From NCBI GenBank assembly GCA_047495785.1, contig JBLDXI010000015.1:372001-436000 (forward strand): a stretch of 64,000 nt of DNA, written 5' to 3'. Shown here one piece after another: positions 1 to 11,948 of this stretch; position 1 is the stretch's first letter, and every line of letters begins with the position of its first letter. The stretch is from Lepidodermella squamata (lineage: Eukaryota > Gastrotricha). The translations under genes were made by a program, and so were the position numbers. The notes under the pieces were generated by a model, which saw nothing but the letters and a program-made list of their open reading frames with translations, did not search any database and was not told where the DNA came from.

Positions 1-399
1 AGCTATCGATTGATATCAGATTGAATTCCGCGCGGAACTTCTGGAATTATGGTTTTTTGCCTCCTAAGCTAGCAAAACTTGAAAAACTTCGCGCTTTTGG
101 CCAAAAAGTTACCCTGACTGTTTCGCGTGGTCCTCGATCGGACTGCAATCGATAGCTCTTTATTACAGCAATTGATTACGGCAGTTGTAGATCCACAGTA
201 ACCCTTCAAGTATCGCCCATTAAAGCAAATAAAAAATATCGCTTATCCGGTGTAGAAAGCTGAAACCTAGAATCGCAGAATCGCCCGATTTAAGGAATTA
301 GTACTTAAATTAAAAAATACCTCATACAAATGCTCCCTATTTAACATACTCGAATTTAGACCGTTAGAATCATCGTTAATCATCGTTCATTTATATTTA
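1..399. other. Upstream flank of nuclear receptor A, no gene seen
   Basis: AT-rich sequence without a convincing ORF, transposon end or RNA gene. It probably contains the promoter and 5' leader of the first nuclear receptor gene, but I see no clear TATA box or initiator. Confidence 0.4.
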
Positions 400-1872
400 A
401 TGATGGACGGCTTGGATGATGAAGTGTACCAAACCTCTCCACCAGATGCTACCAAGTGCAAGGTATGTGGTCTCTCGGTTAGGAAGCGGCACCGTTACCA
501 GCCTCGAATCTGCCACGCTTGCCATAAGTTTTTCCGGCGAAATGCGGAAAATTGGCGATCATTGAAATGCCGGCATAAATACGAGAATTCTGGTGAGCTT
601 CAAACAAACCGCGCTTTACGCCGATCTATGTGCACCAAATGCCGATTTCAGCGATGCCTAGATGCCGGAATGAAAAGTGAGTCCTAATACGTAATGGGTG
701 TGATTTTATTGATGGAAGACCGTAGTTGATGAACTAATATAGCCCTTAATTTAATTAATTTCTCTCCGCTCCCGAAACATTTGATTTCCCAACAATTATT
801 AGACAATATTATTCATTTTAGGCAAATTCCTCGCTGATGAATCCTTGGACATTTCCGCACAGATCGATAACAGTCCTCAAACAAAGGACGGCTCAAACTT
901 CGAAACGACGTTGAAACTAGCTATTGATACACAACTTCAGCTTCATGATCTTGAACACGTGAGTAATACTAGAGAAACCTCTGGGTTCTAGGTTATGTAA
1001 GTCCTTTCTCGTTCAGCTGCCGTTGCGGACGAACTCGGCTTTGGAGGCTGTTCTTCGCGATCGAACTAATTTGACCGATTTAATGTTCGACAACCTGCGT
1101 GCATTGATGCGGAAAGCACTGATGTTTTCAACCTTCATGCAACGTAAGCTCTCTTTCATTCAAGTTTCAGATTTTAGAGATAATGTTCACTTTAATTATT
1201 CCCAAACGATGATGCCCAATGTTATGTTTACATTTTAATTGTGTATGCTCCAGAGTCTTTCCAGTTAGATAAGTCTGAAGCCGCGGAATTGGTGTCTCGA
1301 AACTGGAAATTGATAACAATCGCATTCTCAGCTATGCCTGGGATATCAGGACGGTTTTTCGTGCACCCTGATTGCCTGCCACTGTTTCTCGATATGAATC
1401 CTGAATTTGTGGTAGAAGGCTTTTTAGAAATTCCTATCCAAACCTATTGCAATTCATTTCAGCCGGCTGCCCAAGCCGAGGAAGAGACCTCGAAAGCTTT
1501 TGCATCATGGAGCCCTACACTAATCGAGGCGGCTCTATTCACTTGTAAGCTATTCTTTCGCGGTTTGTGAATTCGCTTCAATAATATTCCATTTTAACCG
1601 AGAAAATCATTTTAGATTACAACGATGCTACAAAATCTTCGAAAGTAACAGAAGCTCAACAATATATTGACACTGCTTTCTCGGTGATGTGCTCAAAGCT
1701 GCATGGTCCTAACTCGGTTGAAGTCATGAAGCTAACGGCTGCTATCGAACAGTTGTGTTCTGTGACGGCATCTGTCACTGACCAATCCGGCGCGGCTGTT
1801 TGTAAGCGGCGAGGTGCTACAGCAACTAGAGAACAGCGAGAGCTCGCTAAATTGACATTCAACATTAAATAG
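400..1872 (+). CDS. Divergent nuclear receptor, paralogue A (6 exons, 351 aa)
   Basis: Predicted ligand-regulated or orphan transcription factor of the nuclear receptor superfamily. Exons read as 400-676, 822-958, 1017-1143, 1254-1411, 1463-1562 and 1616-1872. All introns are GT-AG, all phases join, and the exon lengths (277, 137, 127, 158, 100, 257) match the three paralogues downstream. Exon 1 is the DNA-binding domain: CKVC, the P-box region CHACHKFFRR, then CTKCRFQRC. The second finger lacks the usual second cysteine and has a C-x-H pair (KCRH). Exons 2-6 form a short ligand-binding domain. The segment around SRNWKLITIAFSAMPG resembles the helix 4-5 signature, followed by an acidic helix and a C-terminal helix. 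Intron 4 is only 51 bp and open in frame. The start ATG at 400 is followed by a second ATG. Closest to paralogue D. DNA target and ligand are unknown. Confidence 0.85.
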
Positions 1873-1904
1873 TGTCGCCTATCAACAAATGAAGACTATA
1901 ATTC

Positions 1905-1910
1905 AATAAA
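1905..1910 (+). other. Poly(A) signal of nuclear receptor A
   Basis: Canonical AATAAA 33 bp after the TAG stop of paralogue A, in the expected place for 3' end formation. Confidence 0.6.
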
Positions 1911-2798
1911 TTTGTGTGTTATGTATTATTTTATTGTCATGATTCCATCTCAAAATTGCTTTCAAAATTGCTTGCCTTTTCCAAGATTTGATTGCTTTCA
2001 ACGTGGCCTGCTGCTACTAGTTAGGACAATCACCTTTGAGTCAAGTTTACGCCAAGATGATGCCAATATGGAACATCGAACATCGAAACGTCGCAGCCGT
2101 TCATAATAATAAACAAGCTTACGAACTTCTTCGCGTTTTTGTTGTTCACAGTGCGCGATGTAGGATCCTGAAACGTACTAGATGAGAAATTTCAATCATC
2201 GGGTTTACTGGCTTTACTTATTATGATCATTTATGATCTTATCCATGCCATTTACCTATTATTTTCTCAGAATTCTCATTGAGAGGCGTTCAAAGCGGAT
2301 GAAAGAAGGTCGATAAATGAATATTGATCGATTTCATTGCCATTACCTAAAGCAATATAAAAGACTATAGAAAGCGACTTATGAATAATATTAAAAGCGA
2401 GTCGTCTCCACCAATTAATCTGCTAAACTAAATTTTCCAGCCCAAATATCCGCACACTCGAGTCTCAAGCTAAAGTGAGCGCAATCCACGAAATCGACGT
2501 CATCAGAATCTGAGAACAATATGAACTCTCATCGGAACGCAAAGCAGACCGCGGCCAAAATTGAAGTTTTTACTTTGTTGTGGTTAAAAATAGAGCAACC
2601 CCCAAAATGTCGATTTTATCGATGACGTAATCGAAGTCAGAGAACAATGTGATCTCTCGACGGAAGAGTATGAATCTCGCGGTCTGAATTCTGGTTTCGA
2701 AGGCAAAAAGTTGGAGAAAATTAGGACATTCAAAAGTAGGTAAATTCGAATGGAAACGAACCATCGAACGAAGTACTAGGTATTAGGTAAAGTGTAAC

Positions 2799-2964
2799 CA
2801 GTGTACCGATTACGGAGGGTAAGGCAAGGGGTAAGGGGGTAAACGAACCCCCCATGCGTTCGAAAATTTCTGAAGAACTTAAGGGTCCCCCTGTTGATTT
2901 GCAAATTTTGGGCTCAAAATGGCTCGATTTACCTCCCTCACCTAGTCACCTAGTCGTGTCACTG
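2799..2964. mobile_element. hAT-type MITE with perfect 8-bp target duplication
   Basis: 166-bp element beginning CAGTG and ending CACTG. It is flanked on both sides by AGTGTAAC (2791-2798 and 2965-2972), a perfect 8-bp target-site duplication as expected for hAT transposition. The body has G-rich and C-rich stretches and no ORF. A second copy in opposite orientation lies at 54297-54471. Confidence 0.8.
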
Positions 2965-3787
2965 AGTGTAACAGTTGCGTTTGATGCTGTGCAACGCTAC
3001 AACACATAGAATCGTAATATAAAGCTTGTCTGCACCTATGAGAGTGATTGATAAATAAAAATGACATATGTTCGGGCTTTATAGTCTAAGAGGCCTGCGT
3101 GCCTATAAACCTAAGATTCACTAATAAAAATATTAAAAGGAGATGGAGTGTTTGACATTGCGACTAGCTCTGCTTTTTTCTCTCAAATTATTGTCAGTCC
3201 TACTCAGCTAATCCCGAATTGTCGAAAAAATTAGCTGTCACGTAAAACAATTGTAGAATTTTACAACCGGGTAAACCGGGTTTATTTTATAATTTTTCCT
3301 CCCTATTCGCTATTTCTTGTTTTTAATCTTTGTTCTGTATTATATCGGTAAAAGAAGGAAACTATAAAATAAAGATAATGTTATGTTGTTATTTAACACA
3401 TTTGAGCTTATTTCCAATTTATATTCCATTATTCCGGTTAAATTTCGGTAGATCCGTTTTATAGAGAATCTCGGGTGACATTTCACATTCACCATAATGA
3501 TAGGCTTATGCGGTTTTGAGAGCTTATTTCAAGAATCACTGATATTCTTATTGAATAATGTTATATTCACGTATTTTGTATGTTTCCTGAATCGAATGAC
3601 AAATCGAAATTGTTGAAAATGTTAGGGAAAATTACATTTTGGAATTTACTGGAGAAGTTGGAAGTTGGCCGAACTCGGCCGAAGATGCCATCTTCCCTTC
3701 ACTTTTATTCTAGAAATAAAATGAAATATGCGATAATAATTTGATCCAATTCCTTAAAATGGCCTGGCCGAAAAGCTGTTATTCGGG

Positions 3788-3990
3788 GGTTTTCCGCTTT
3801 TTAAGTTCCGCTATTTCGTTTCCGCTACATTTATTCCGCCCGCCAACGACCATGTCCGCTATTGCGTTTTCCGCTATTGGCATTTCCGCTGCAAAATGAG
3901 TTTCGACATACATTTCCGCTATGACACACCGCTATCGAGAGTTCCGCCAACTGACAGTTCCGCTATGCACGTTTTCCGCCTAGGTGATTT
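3788..3990. repeat. Degenerate array of TTCCGCTAT words
   Basis: The word TTCCGC, often extended to TTCCGCTATT, recurs about a dozen times at irregular 12-25 bp spacing. Spacer sequences differ, so this is not a simple satellite. The design (one short word iterated with variable filler) matches the arms of the elements at 12, 14.5 and 22.9 kb, so it may be one arm of a transposon whose other end is lost. Confidence 0.6.
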
Positions 3991-4292
3991 TTCAGCCCTG
4001 CATTCCAGATCATTTCAACAAACAAGACACTGAAAAAGGCTGCGTGTTGTAAGGTCTTAAGTTTAAAAAACGTGAAATCAAAAGTGTTGTGGAGACATAC
4101 CACGCGCGGCACAGCATCATCGCGAGAGGTGAAAATGTTTAATTATTTTTTTCAATTTTCAAATATTTTTTGTCGACGCCGAAGAAAATGCGAAAAATGA
4201 CGCCGAAACCGATGCAAACGAAGAAGATGAAATCGGAATTAAGTGATAATAGACAAGTTACATTTGAAAAAAAATCGTTTTTTGGCTAAGAG

Positions 4293-4410
4293 AGGAAAAT
4301 AAAGGCCGCACGCGAATAAAGACCGCACTCGATTAATCGCCGCGTTTTTTTACCTTTTCTGAAAAATTAGGAAAATAATCGCCGCGGCCTTTATTCGAGT
4401 AAATACGGTA
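4293..4410. repeat. Inverted-repeat remnant with CGAATAAAGGCCGC words
   Basis: AATAAAGGCCGC near the left end and GCGGCCTTTATTCG near the right end are inverted copies. The right end continues AGTAAATACGGTA. The layout suggests a degenerate MITE; the boundaries and any target duplication are not clear. Confidence 0.4.
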
Positions 4411-5224
4411 TGTAGCATCTTGATGGGGATCCAGCTTGTTTTTAGGGTTATTCAGATCATACAATTAGAAACGCAATGATTCCCTTTTTAGAATATCTCT
4501 CCCTGCAGTACTCTCATCTCCCCATTCTGTCCTGTTCGCACTTTCACTAATAACATGCGACAGGCTAACATTATTCCATTAGAGTGTTTGCGTGTGTCCC
4601 GATCGATTGTTCGACTCAAATTTAAGAATACGCATCTTGTTCAAAGGAACACATTTTCTATCGTTGACTATTAACGGGAAAATTTGTCATCAATCGACCA
4701 ATGAAAGGTGCCATCGTCAGCTTTCTACTAAGTACATATTTTGCACACACACAAAAACAAATTTGTGGCTCGGCTATGATATTTCTCTCATTGAGATGAC
4801 TCCAGATGTCGAAATCGCTGCTAGCTTTCTCTAACATTTCGAGAGTGAAGCTTTCATGGGGCCTTGCTAAAACAACAGACTAGGGGATCGGGAATACTAA
4901 GCCATAGATCCTGAAATGCCTGAAGGTACCAATCTCGGAGGTTTTCATGTGCTAGAATCTGAAGATAAGATTTGTTGGTTTTCTTATTTAAAAATCAGCG
5001 ATTTTAACACCTTCTTTATCCATTTATTTTCGAAATCTTGCAGTATTGTTTCATGCTTTTCCTGAGTTTTCATGCTTAAGTTGCTCAAGACACCATTTTT
5101 CTCTAATTCAGATTCTAAAGTCTACGATTCTAAAAATCTTTGACAGTCCCGCAAGGCGTCAATTAATTTTATCAGAATGAACCCGTCTTAAATCAAGATT
5201 CTAAACAAATTACTCATCTCTAGA

Positions 5225-7408
5225 ATGTCTTGTCAATACAAGGAAGTTACTTCTTCGTCGAATGCGCCGGATTGTAAGGTATGTGGCCTAGCTGTGGCAA
5301 AGCGGCGACATTATCAGCCAACCGTCTGCCAAGCGTGCCAGAAGTTTTTCCGTCGGAAAGTGGAGAATTGGCACACCTTGGAATGCCGCCATGACTACTC
5401 AGATTTCGGCGAGCGGCCTAACAACATTAAACTCCGCCGCTTCATGTGCTCGAAATGCAGATTCGAGCGCTGCATTATAGCTGGAATGAAAAGTGAGCCC
5501 TGCAAATATATATGGCAGATTTAAATTCGCTTTTTTCGTTACCTATCCATGTACTTACGTCTTATGTACTTACGGCTATTCAGGCAAATATTTGGCAGAT
5601 GGATCCTTGGATTTTCCCACGCGAATCGAACGCAGTCTGCAACTAGTTGACGGTTCTAAAGTTGAGCAGACGTTACGTCTAGCTATAGAAGCACAACTTC
5701 AACTACACGACCTTGACCACGTAATTGTTTTGTCCTTTTTCACATACCAATGAACCCAATATTGTCGTTAGCGACGCGCCAAAACAACCACTTTACTGTT
5801 AATAGATTGTTTTGGAAAGTTATTCGTCCATTAAACGTAAATTCAAATTACGATAAGTAAGATTAGTGCTCAAATAAGCCGAACGTACTTCTTCTTAACG
5901 TTCGGCTCGTCAATGTACCATCGAATGAGTCATCAAAGTGGTTGTTTTGGCGCGTCGATAACGATATATGCCTTCTTGCACAGCTGCCGCTGAGAACTAT
6001 GGCGGATGCTGCTGCCCTGCGTGATCGCAGTTACTTAAACGGTCTCATGTACGGCACCCTAGCCGGTATGATGAGGATGAACGTGATTTTCTCCAGATTC
6101 ATGCAACGTAAGGCTTTTTAGTTTGCTTTCTAATAAATTATTCCTGGTACATATCCCGACGATAAACAGTCATTAGGAATTAGGAATAGACGGAAGTTTT
6201 CAACCTGTCGCTTCTACCAATGTGCAATGTGCATAATTGTCATTTACGCTCTCTCATTGGGTACATATTTCTCGTCATTTGTTTATAACCAGTTTAACAA
6301 GTTGAGTAAATGTGGGTTGTCATTTCCCGAGATAGACAGATACAAGAGCAAATTACCAAAAATTATTATTTTAGAGCGGATATTACTATTTCTGAGCTGA
6401 GGCCATGTCTTTGTTGACTCGGCTTAGAATTAAGGCCAGGGCTGATAGTCGTAAGTGACTGTTTCAAAAAATGGACTTAACTCTGATTAAACATCGTTCC
6501 CGTTTCAGAGTCGTTCGGATTGAATGAATTCGAAGATATTGATTCGATGTCTCAGAACTGGGGGCTGATAATGAACGCATATGCTGCTTTGCCCGGAACG
6601 TCGTCGCGTCTATACGTGCATCCCGACTGCATACATGTTTTCCTTGAAATGAATCCCGATTTCTTGGTGAAATTTCTCACTTATCTGTTATGAATTAATT
6701 GCTTCTCTCGATTTCAGCCAGCTGCTCGAGCGGAAGAAGCGACCTCCAATGCAATGGCAGTGTGGAATCCTACGCTGATCGAAGCCGCTCTGTTCACCTG
6801 CAGGCTCTTTTTCCGAGGTACACAAATATAACGAAGTTCATAGTGAACGTAGTGATCTATAACTCACGTTCTCTACGACGAAGTTAAACTATTAGGAAAT
6901 CTGCGCGACTGATTCCAATTGAAAATCAGATATAAGAAGGAAATGTCACGATTTCCAAAACGCAAGATTTTCTCCTAATTTTTCCCAACGTTTTTCAAAT
7001 TGGAAGCGTCCTGCTCTCTGCTAATACCAACATTTCCCAAGCACCTGGTGCCTGGTTTTTTCCATGTTTTCAGGCTATAGGCTGGCTGATACCAAACCTA
7101 TGAAAACTCGGGGAAATTCATGATTCTTCAATGCCTGTTATTTTCTCCCGTTAGGTTGTACCGATTCAAGAGTGTCGTGGAAAATAATGGAAGCTCAACA
7201 AAGCATTGAGACAGCTTTCTTAATGATGAGCTCAAAGCTTCATGGGGGAAATACGGAAAAAGTCATGCAGCAGCTGGCTGCAGTCGAGAATTCAATATCA
7301 GTCGCAGCCTGCGTCATCAATCGAAGCGGCGGAGCTGTTGCAAGGCGTCTAAGACCTACGGCGACCAGCGAAGAACTGGAAATAGTAAAATTGAGGTTCA
7401 ACCATTAA
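5225..7408 (+). CDS. Divergent nuclear receptor, paralogue B (6 exons, 346 aa)
   Basis: Second tandem receptor. Exons 5225-5492, 5584-5720, 5984-6107, 6509-6666, 6718-6817 and 7155-7408 (268, 137, 124, 158, 100, 254 nt) all join in frame with GT-AG borders. The DNA-binding domain reads CKVC, then a P-box region CQACQKFFRR, then CSKCRFERC. The second finger again has C-x-H (ECRH) and no canonical second cysteine. The ligand-binding part holds the NWGLIMNAYAALPG segment in place of the better conserved NWKLITIAFSAMPG of A, C and D, so this copy is the most divergent there. Introns 2, 3 and 5 are longer (263, 401, 337 bp) than in A and D; intron 2 contains a MITE. Function beyond DNA binding is not inferable. 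Confidence 0.82.
5765..5964. mobile_element. MITE inside intron 2 of receptor B
   Basis: About 200 bp with 30-bp terminal inverted repeats (left TCGTTAGCGACGCGCCAAAA; the right arm is its reverse complement with one mismatch), extending through AACCACTTT. A second internal hairpin is built from GCCGAACGT and ACGTTCGGC. No ORF. The target duplication is not obvious. Confidence 0.7.
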
Positions 7409-8928
7409 TTTTACCTTGCGGATCGTTAAGAGACTTGCAGATCACCTAAATGTTAACTGTCTTGAAAAAAATTGTGGATTCCATCCTCAGGTCAACCTAA
7501 TATGTATAAAATTGCTCGCTATCATGATTAATTCCAACTCGGGCACAAACGAAGCAATTATATATGAATGACTGTGCGGAGTAGGATCCTCCAGCTTTCG
7601 GTTTATTTTTCGGCCCCGAATTTTATGGTGGCCTACAAATTTAAGTCCGTATAATAAATATGGACCCGTTCAAAAATTGCGCATACAGAGAATGATGCAA
7701 TGAATCGACAAGAGTTTCGGCTTAAGAGTTTCCGCAAATTCGACCAGGATTCTCAGGGCACTGATCACAAAATCGGGTTACTTACCCTCCGAACCTCAAA
7801 GTGCGCCCTGTCCGGTTATCAATAATTTTGTTGACGATTTTCTAAATCACGCGGCAAGTAAAAACATATCAACAATCGAGGATCCCGCCTCTTACTCTGT
7901 AAAAAATCAAAATTTATTATTTTCTGCATGAGCTGATCGGCTTTTATTATGAAGGTTACAAAGTGTTTGTTTAGTGCTGTTGTTTTCAAAATATCATTTA
8001 TTGATATTTTTTGTTCAAATTTATGTCTTATTTCATTTCTATTCGAGGCTGCTAGAAAGGCCGCGTAACCGTCCTCGGAGCAATTGTGTTATCAATCACA
8101 ATCACAATGCGATTTAAATGCAGTAAAGGCAATGACTCATCAACATGTTTATTGTTGATACTATGAAAGTTCTAGATCCGTCGCTAGTTTTATGGGGACA
8201 TCGAAGTAACGCCTCTTCGTGCTTGCGTGCATGCTACGCAGTCGTCGCTGAACATTATCTCACATGTCAGGCTTAGGCCTAAGACATAAATTATGTCATG
8301 CAAGTACTCATGTCAGCAGTAGTAATAATGATCGAATTTCGCAGCAGTTGCTTTGAGTTTAAAGTTCCCTAACGTCCGAATGTGCCATACATTTGAAGTA
8401 TCAAATCAATAACTTGCTTTAGATTCTCATTTTGGGAAATATTTGTACCTAGTTTACAACGCTTCGAATGTATGCAATGTATACCTCGGTATTACAGCGG
8501 CATGCCCTGCAGCCTGCATATACGGGGCTACATCAAGTTTCATCCAAGTTGTAAGCAAACAAGATTAAGAGAGATTGAGGTGAAAAGCACATTTTCATCT
8601 CTGCGCACGTTTTTGCTGATGACGGCATGAGCATTGGAATCAGATCGTCTCTCTATTAGGCCCTGCCTTTAAATACTTCGAATGCCTTGCAATAGCCCTT
8701 AGCTCTCCTCTCTTTTAAATAGATCCTCCCTTCTTATCAGATCCTCAATTATATTCCGGTATATTGACGGTCGAGGCTAATTATGTTCGTATTTTGAGGG
8801 AAGCGACCCGCCGACCGAAACTAAATAAAGAAAAGCGCATTCAACGGCACTACTATGCGAGAAAACCTCAGTAGCCTTGTTAAATGCATCGCTTCTTTTT
8901 CTCACAACTTTAGACTATCTAGAGGCGA
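7409..8928. other. Intergenic between receptors B and C
   Basis: About 1.5 kb, AT-rich, with no supported gene. A GTGCGGAGTAGGATCCTC sequence near 7575-7595 resembles the ends of the hAT-like MITE family found at 37.5, 45.1 and 50.5 kb. Otherwise I see nothing definable. Confidence 0.4.
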
Positions 8929-11436
8929 ATGGATTTTAAGCACGACAAGGTATTCAAAGCCAATGAAACGAATGGAGCGTCTTCGCGAAATGCACCAACG
9001 TGCAAGGTATGCAGCCTTGCGGTGCCAAGGCGGCGCCATTGCCAACCGCGTGTCTGCCACGCTTGCCAGAAGTTTTTCCGTCGGAATGCGGAACATTGGC
9101 GATCCCTGGAATGCTATCATACACAATCGAATTCTGACGACAAGTTGCCAACAAACTATACCCTCCGCCGCATCGTGTGTCCGAAATGCAGATTCCAGCG
9201 CTGCATCGCCGTGGGAATGAAAAGTAAGCCCCGCAAAACGATTACTCGAAAAATGGAGGTGTTTGAAGTGAAAATCTCATTTGATTAATTTGACAGTCAT
9301 TTGACAGTCTGTCTGAGATTGGTCAAATTTCAAAGTAAACATTTTAGAAATAAATGTAGACAACTCTAGAGAATGGAATTCGGCTTGAAATGGGATGAGC
9401 ATTACCCAAAAATGTCCCCCCCCCTCCATGACGCTCAGGGAATCCTTCTCTGGAGTTGCATCTGTGTCTCCTGCTTCAATTACTTACAGGCAAATTTTAT
9501 TCGGGCAAGCCTTTTGATTGCGGCTCTTCTATCGAGTGCAGTCCACGGCTATTCGATGGTCTGAACCTCGAAAATACATTGAGGCTAGCTATAGACGCGC
9601 AACTTCAGCTTCACGATCTTGAGCATGTACGTTTTATTTGATATACTTGTCTTCATTGAATCGCTTTCTTGAACAGCTGCCGATGAGAACGATGTCAGAA
9701 CCCGAAATCATACGCGATCGCACCTGTTTGAATCACCTCATGTTCGGTCACATTGCCGCTTTAATGACGAAAAATCAGCTTTTCTCGAAATTCATGCAAA
9801 GTAAGCCTAGAAGTAGTAGCAGTCCACATGTGAAGTCCTTTAATCCTTTAATCCTAATCACATTGCAGCAACCACCGCTGCATTCCGGATGTAAAAAAAT
9901 CCCAAAAGCGGAAATTCGCTATTTGGCCAGTGCTTCTCAACCTTTTTCCATTTTGGGCCATTTTTTAACTCATTTTCCATCCCTGCGGGCCGCATGACTT
10001 CGGCCCTCGCCGGCGGGCCGCTACCACTGTATTGTAAGAACACAGCGGGCCGCATGTTCATGATGTGAGCGAAATTAAACAGATATTAATGCTGTTCAGT
10101 CGCTAGTTTCATTGCAATTTAAAACACAAAAAATTTAACAAAAATTGGGCAATCACGAGTAAATTATCAAGTAAGTATCTAGTTTTATGAGCAATTTTTA
10201 TGAGCTAACAATGTCATTTCCGCTCATCGCAAAAAAAAGAAACTAGAAAATCATAACTGGAATTTATTTACGCAAAATATTCAAGAACGGGCCTCGAGGC
10301 TTGAGGGCATTTGAAAAAATGGATTAGAGTGAATGGACGAATAAGGGAAGGAGTGGCTTTAGTGGCATTAGTGGTGTGGTATATAAACTGCGTTAAGTTC
10401 AGTGGCGTAGCCAGGATTTTTGTTTGGGGGTGACAATTTTTCACCCTCGACCTCGAATCAATTCGCGAGCGAAGCGAGCTTTAACTGACGCTTTTTTGGG
10501 CATTTTCAACCCGAAAATGGGCTTAAAATGCATCAAAATAGGGATGATTCATAGGAACCTTGTACTTGGACTTCCGGGCATCGCTTGGACCTTAAAGCTA
10601 TTTAAAAATGACTGATAACAAGGCTTTGCGGGCCGCACCCAATACAAGTTACCTAGTTGAGTGCCGGGCCGAAAAATGAAGGTTGAGAAGCACTGTTTTT
10701 GGCCATAAAAACATGGCGGGTTTCTGTTGTAAAGTTATATGACCATTTATTTGATCATGGCTCAGTAATTGGGCTGGCAAATTCGACATATTAAAACACT
10801 GTTTTCGTTTCAGAGTCTTTCGCATTGGATGATGCCGAGGCTGGAAATTTGCTATCTCGAAACTGGAAGCTGATAACTATTGCATTCTCAGCTATGCCAA
10901 GCAGTTCAGCGCGCCTTCACATTCATCCCGACTGCCTGAATGTTTTCCTTGATATATATCCGGATTTTTCGGTAAATTTTTTCAAGCCAATGCCGTTCTC
11001 GACTAATTTCATCTATGATTTTCAGCCAGCTGCTCAGGCCGAAGAAGAGACTTCAAGAGCGTTGGCAGTTTGGAATCCAACACTGATTGAAGCCGCTCTG
11101 TTTACTTGCAAGCTATTTGTTAGAGGTTAGCGAATTCATGAAGCATCAACCTTTTCCGTTCTATATTCGTTTCTTGCAGGTTTCGCAGAATCTGGGAATT
11201 CCCCAGCATTGAAGAATGCTCACGAAAGCATCAGGACAGCGTTCTTAGCGACGTGCTTGAAGTTGCATGGCGCGAACTCGGCGAAAGTCATGCGGCAAGT
11301 AGCCGCTGTCGAGAATTTGATCTCAATTACAGCGCGCGTCATTGACCAAAGCGGCGCGGCTGTTGCCCGGAAGCGGCTGATAACGGCCAGTGTGGAAGAA
11401 TCCGAACTAGCGAAATTGACATTCAACGTGAAGTGA
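8929..11436 (+). CDS. Divergent nuclear receptor, paralogue C (6 exons, 356 aa)
   Basis: Third tandem receptor. Exons 8929-9223, 9490-9626, 9677-9800, 10814-10971, 11026-11125 and 11180-11436 (295, 137, 124, 158, 100, 257 nt) join in frame. The ATG at 8929 gives an N-terminal leader slightly longer than in A, B and D. The DNA-binding domain reads CKVCSLAV, CHACQKFFRR, CPKCRFQRC, and the second finger has ECYH with the canonical second cysteine absent. The ligand-binding segment NWKLITIAFSAMPS is well conserved. Intron 3 (1013 bp) is enlarged by a complete hAT insertion with target duplication. Intron 4 (54 bp) is in frame and open, so retention would add 18 residues without a stop. Protein role as for A. 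Confidence 0.83.
9928..10695. mobile_element. Non-autonomous hAT element in intron 3 of receptor C
   Basis: 768 bp beginning CAGTGCTTCTCAACC and ending GGTTGAGAAGCACTG, the typical terminus of Charlie-like hAT transposons. Flanks TATTTGGC (9920-9927) and TTTTTGGC (10696-10703) match at 7 of 8 positions, as an aged 8-bp duplication would. GGGCCGC-rich blocks lie near both ends. No transposase remains. A nested insert may begin near 10400 (GTGGCGTAGCCAGGATTTTT). Confidence 0.8.
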
Positions 11437-11948
11437 ACAGCAAATTGTGTGCTGTGTGCTTGTTTGAAGCTTTGATTTTCTAGCTCAGATTCACCGTCGT
11501 TAACCTTAAGAATTGATGAAACAAATCCGAATTAAAACCGGAATTGAAAAGGCCTTCAATCTGTGTATTGAAAATTACTATGAGAAATGTATTTATTCAC
11601 TGGGTAGAATTGATGTACTCTGAAATCATATGAATAATTGTACAAGCAAGTAATTGAAAATGTCGCTTGGCAAGTGAGCTGAAAGACTTGATTGATTGAT
11701 GGCAGATAATCTGGTGCAGAATCCGAGGGGGAAACTTTCGAGGATAACTTGCCTCGCTAATGCTTTCGAATCTCTGCGAAAATCGCTTGGAATTCACACC
11801 GTAAGATTTCCCTGAGCTCATCCTTCTCTTCTTTTCGAAGCGTGGAAGAATTCAAGGTAATACATGGTTAGTACTTGGAAGAATTTGGTTAGTATTACAA
11901 GGTAATACTTGGAAGAATTCAAGGAAGAATACGGATCGATAATATATG
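11437..11948. other. Intergenic after receptor C
   Basis: No gene. A small imperfect tandem repeat of GGTAATACTTGGAAGAATT-like units occupies about 11840-11930, next to the 12 kb transposon. Confidence 0.35.

Larger units (their letters stand above)
1873..5224. other. Intergenic, repeat-bearing, between receptors A and B
   Basis: About 3.3 kb without a credible gene; the short ORFs have no recognisable domain. It contains a hAT-type MITE, an array of TTCCGC words and a GC-rich inverted-repeat remnant (listed separately). It also holds a lone transposon-end-like sequence near 2153-2170 (GTGCGCGATGTAGGATCC) related to the hAT MITEs at 37.5, 45.1 and 50.5 kb. Confidence 0.5.

Noticed and set aside
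4592-4834. 80-residue plus-strand ORF
   Set aside because: No domain, no splice context and no paralogue; looks like chance.
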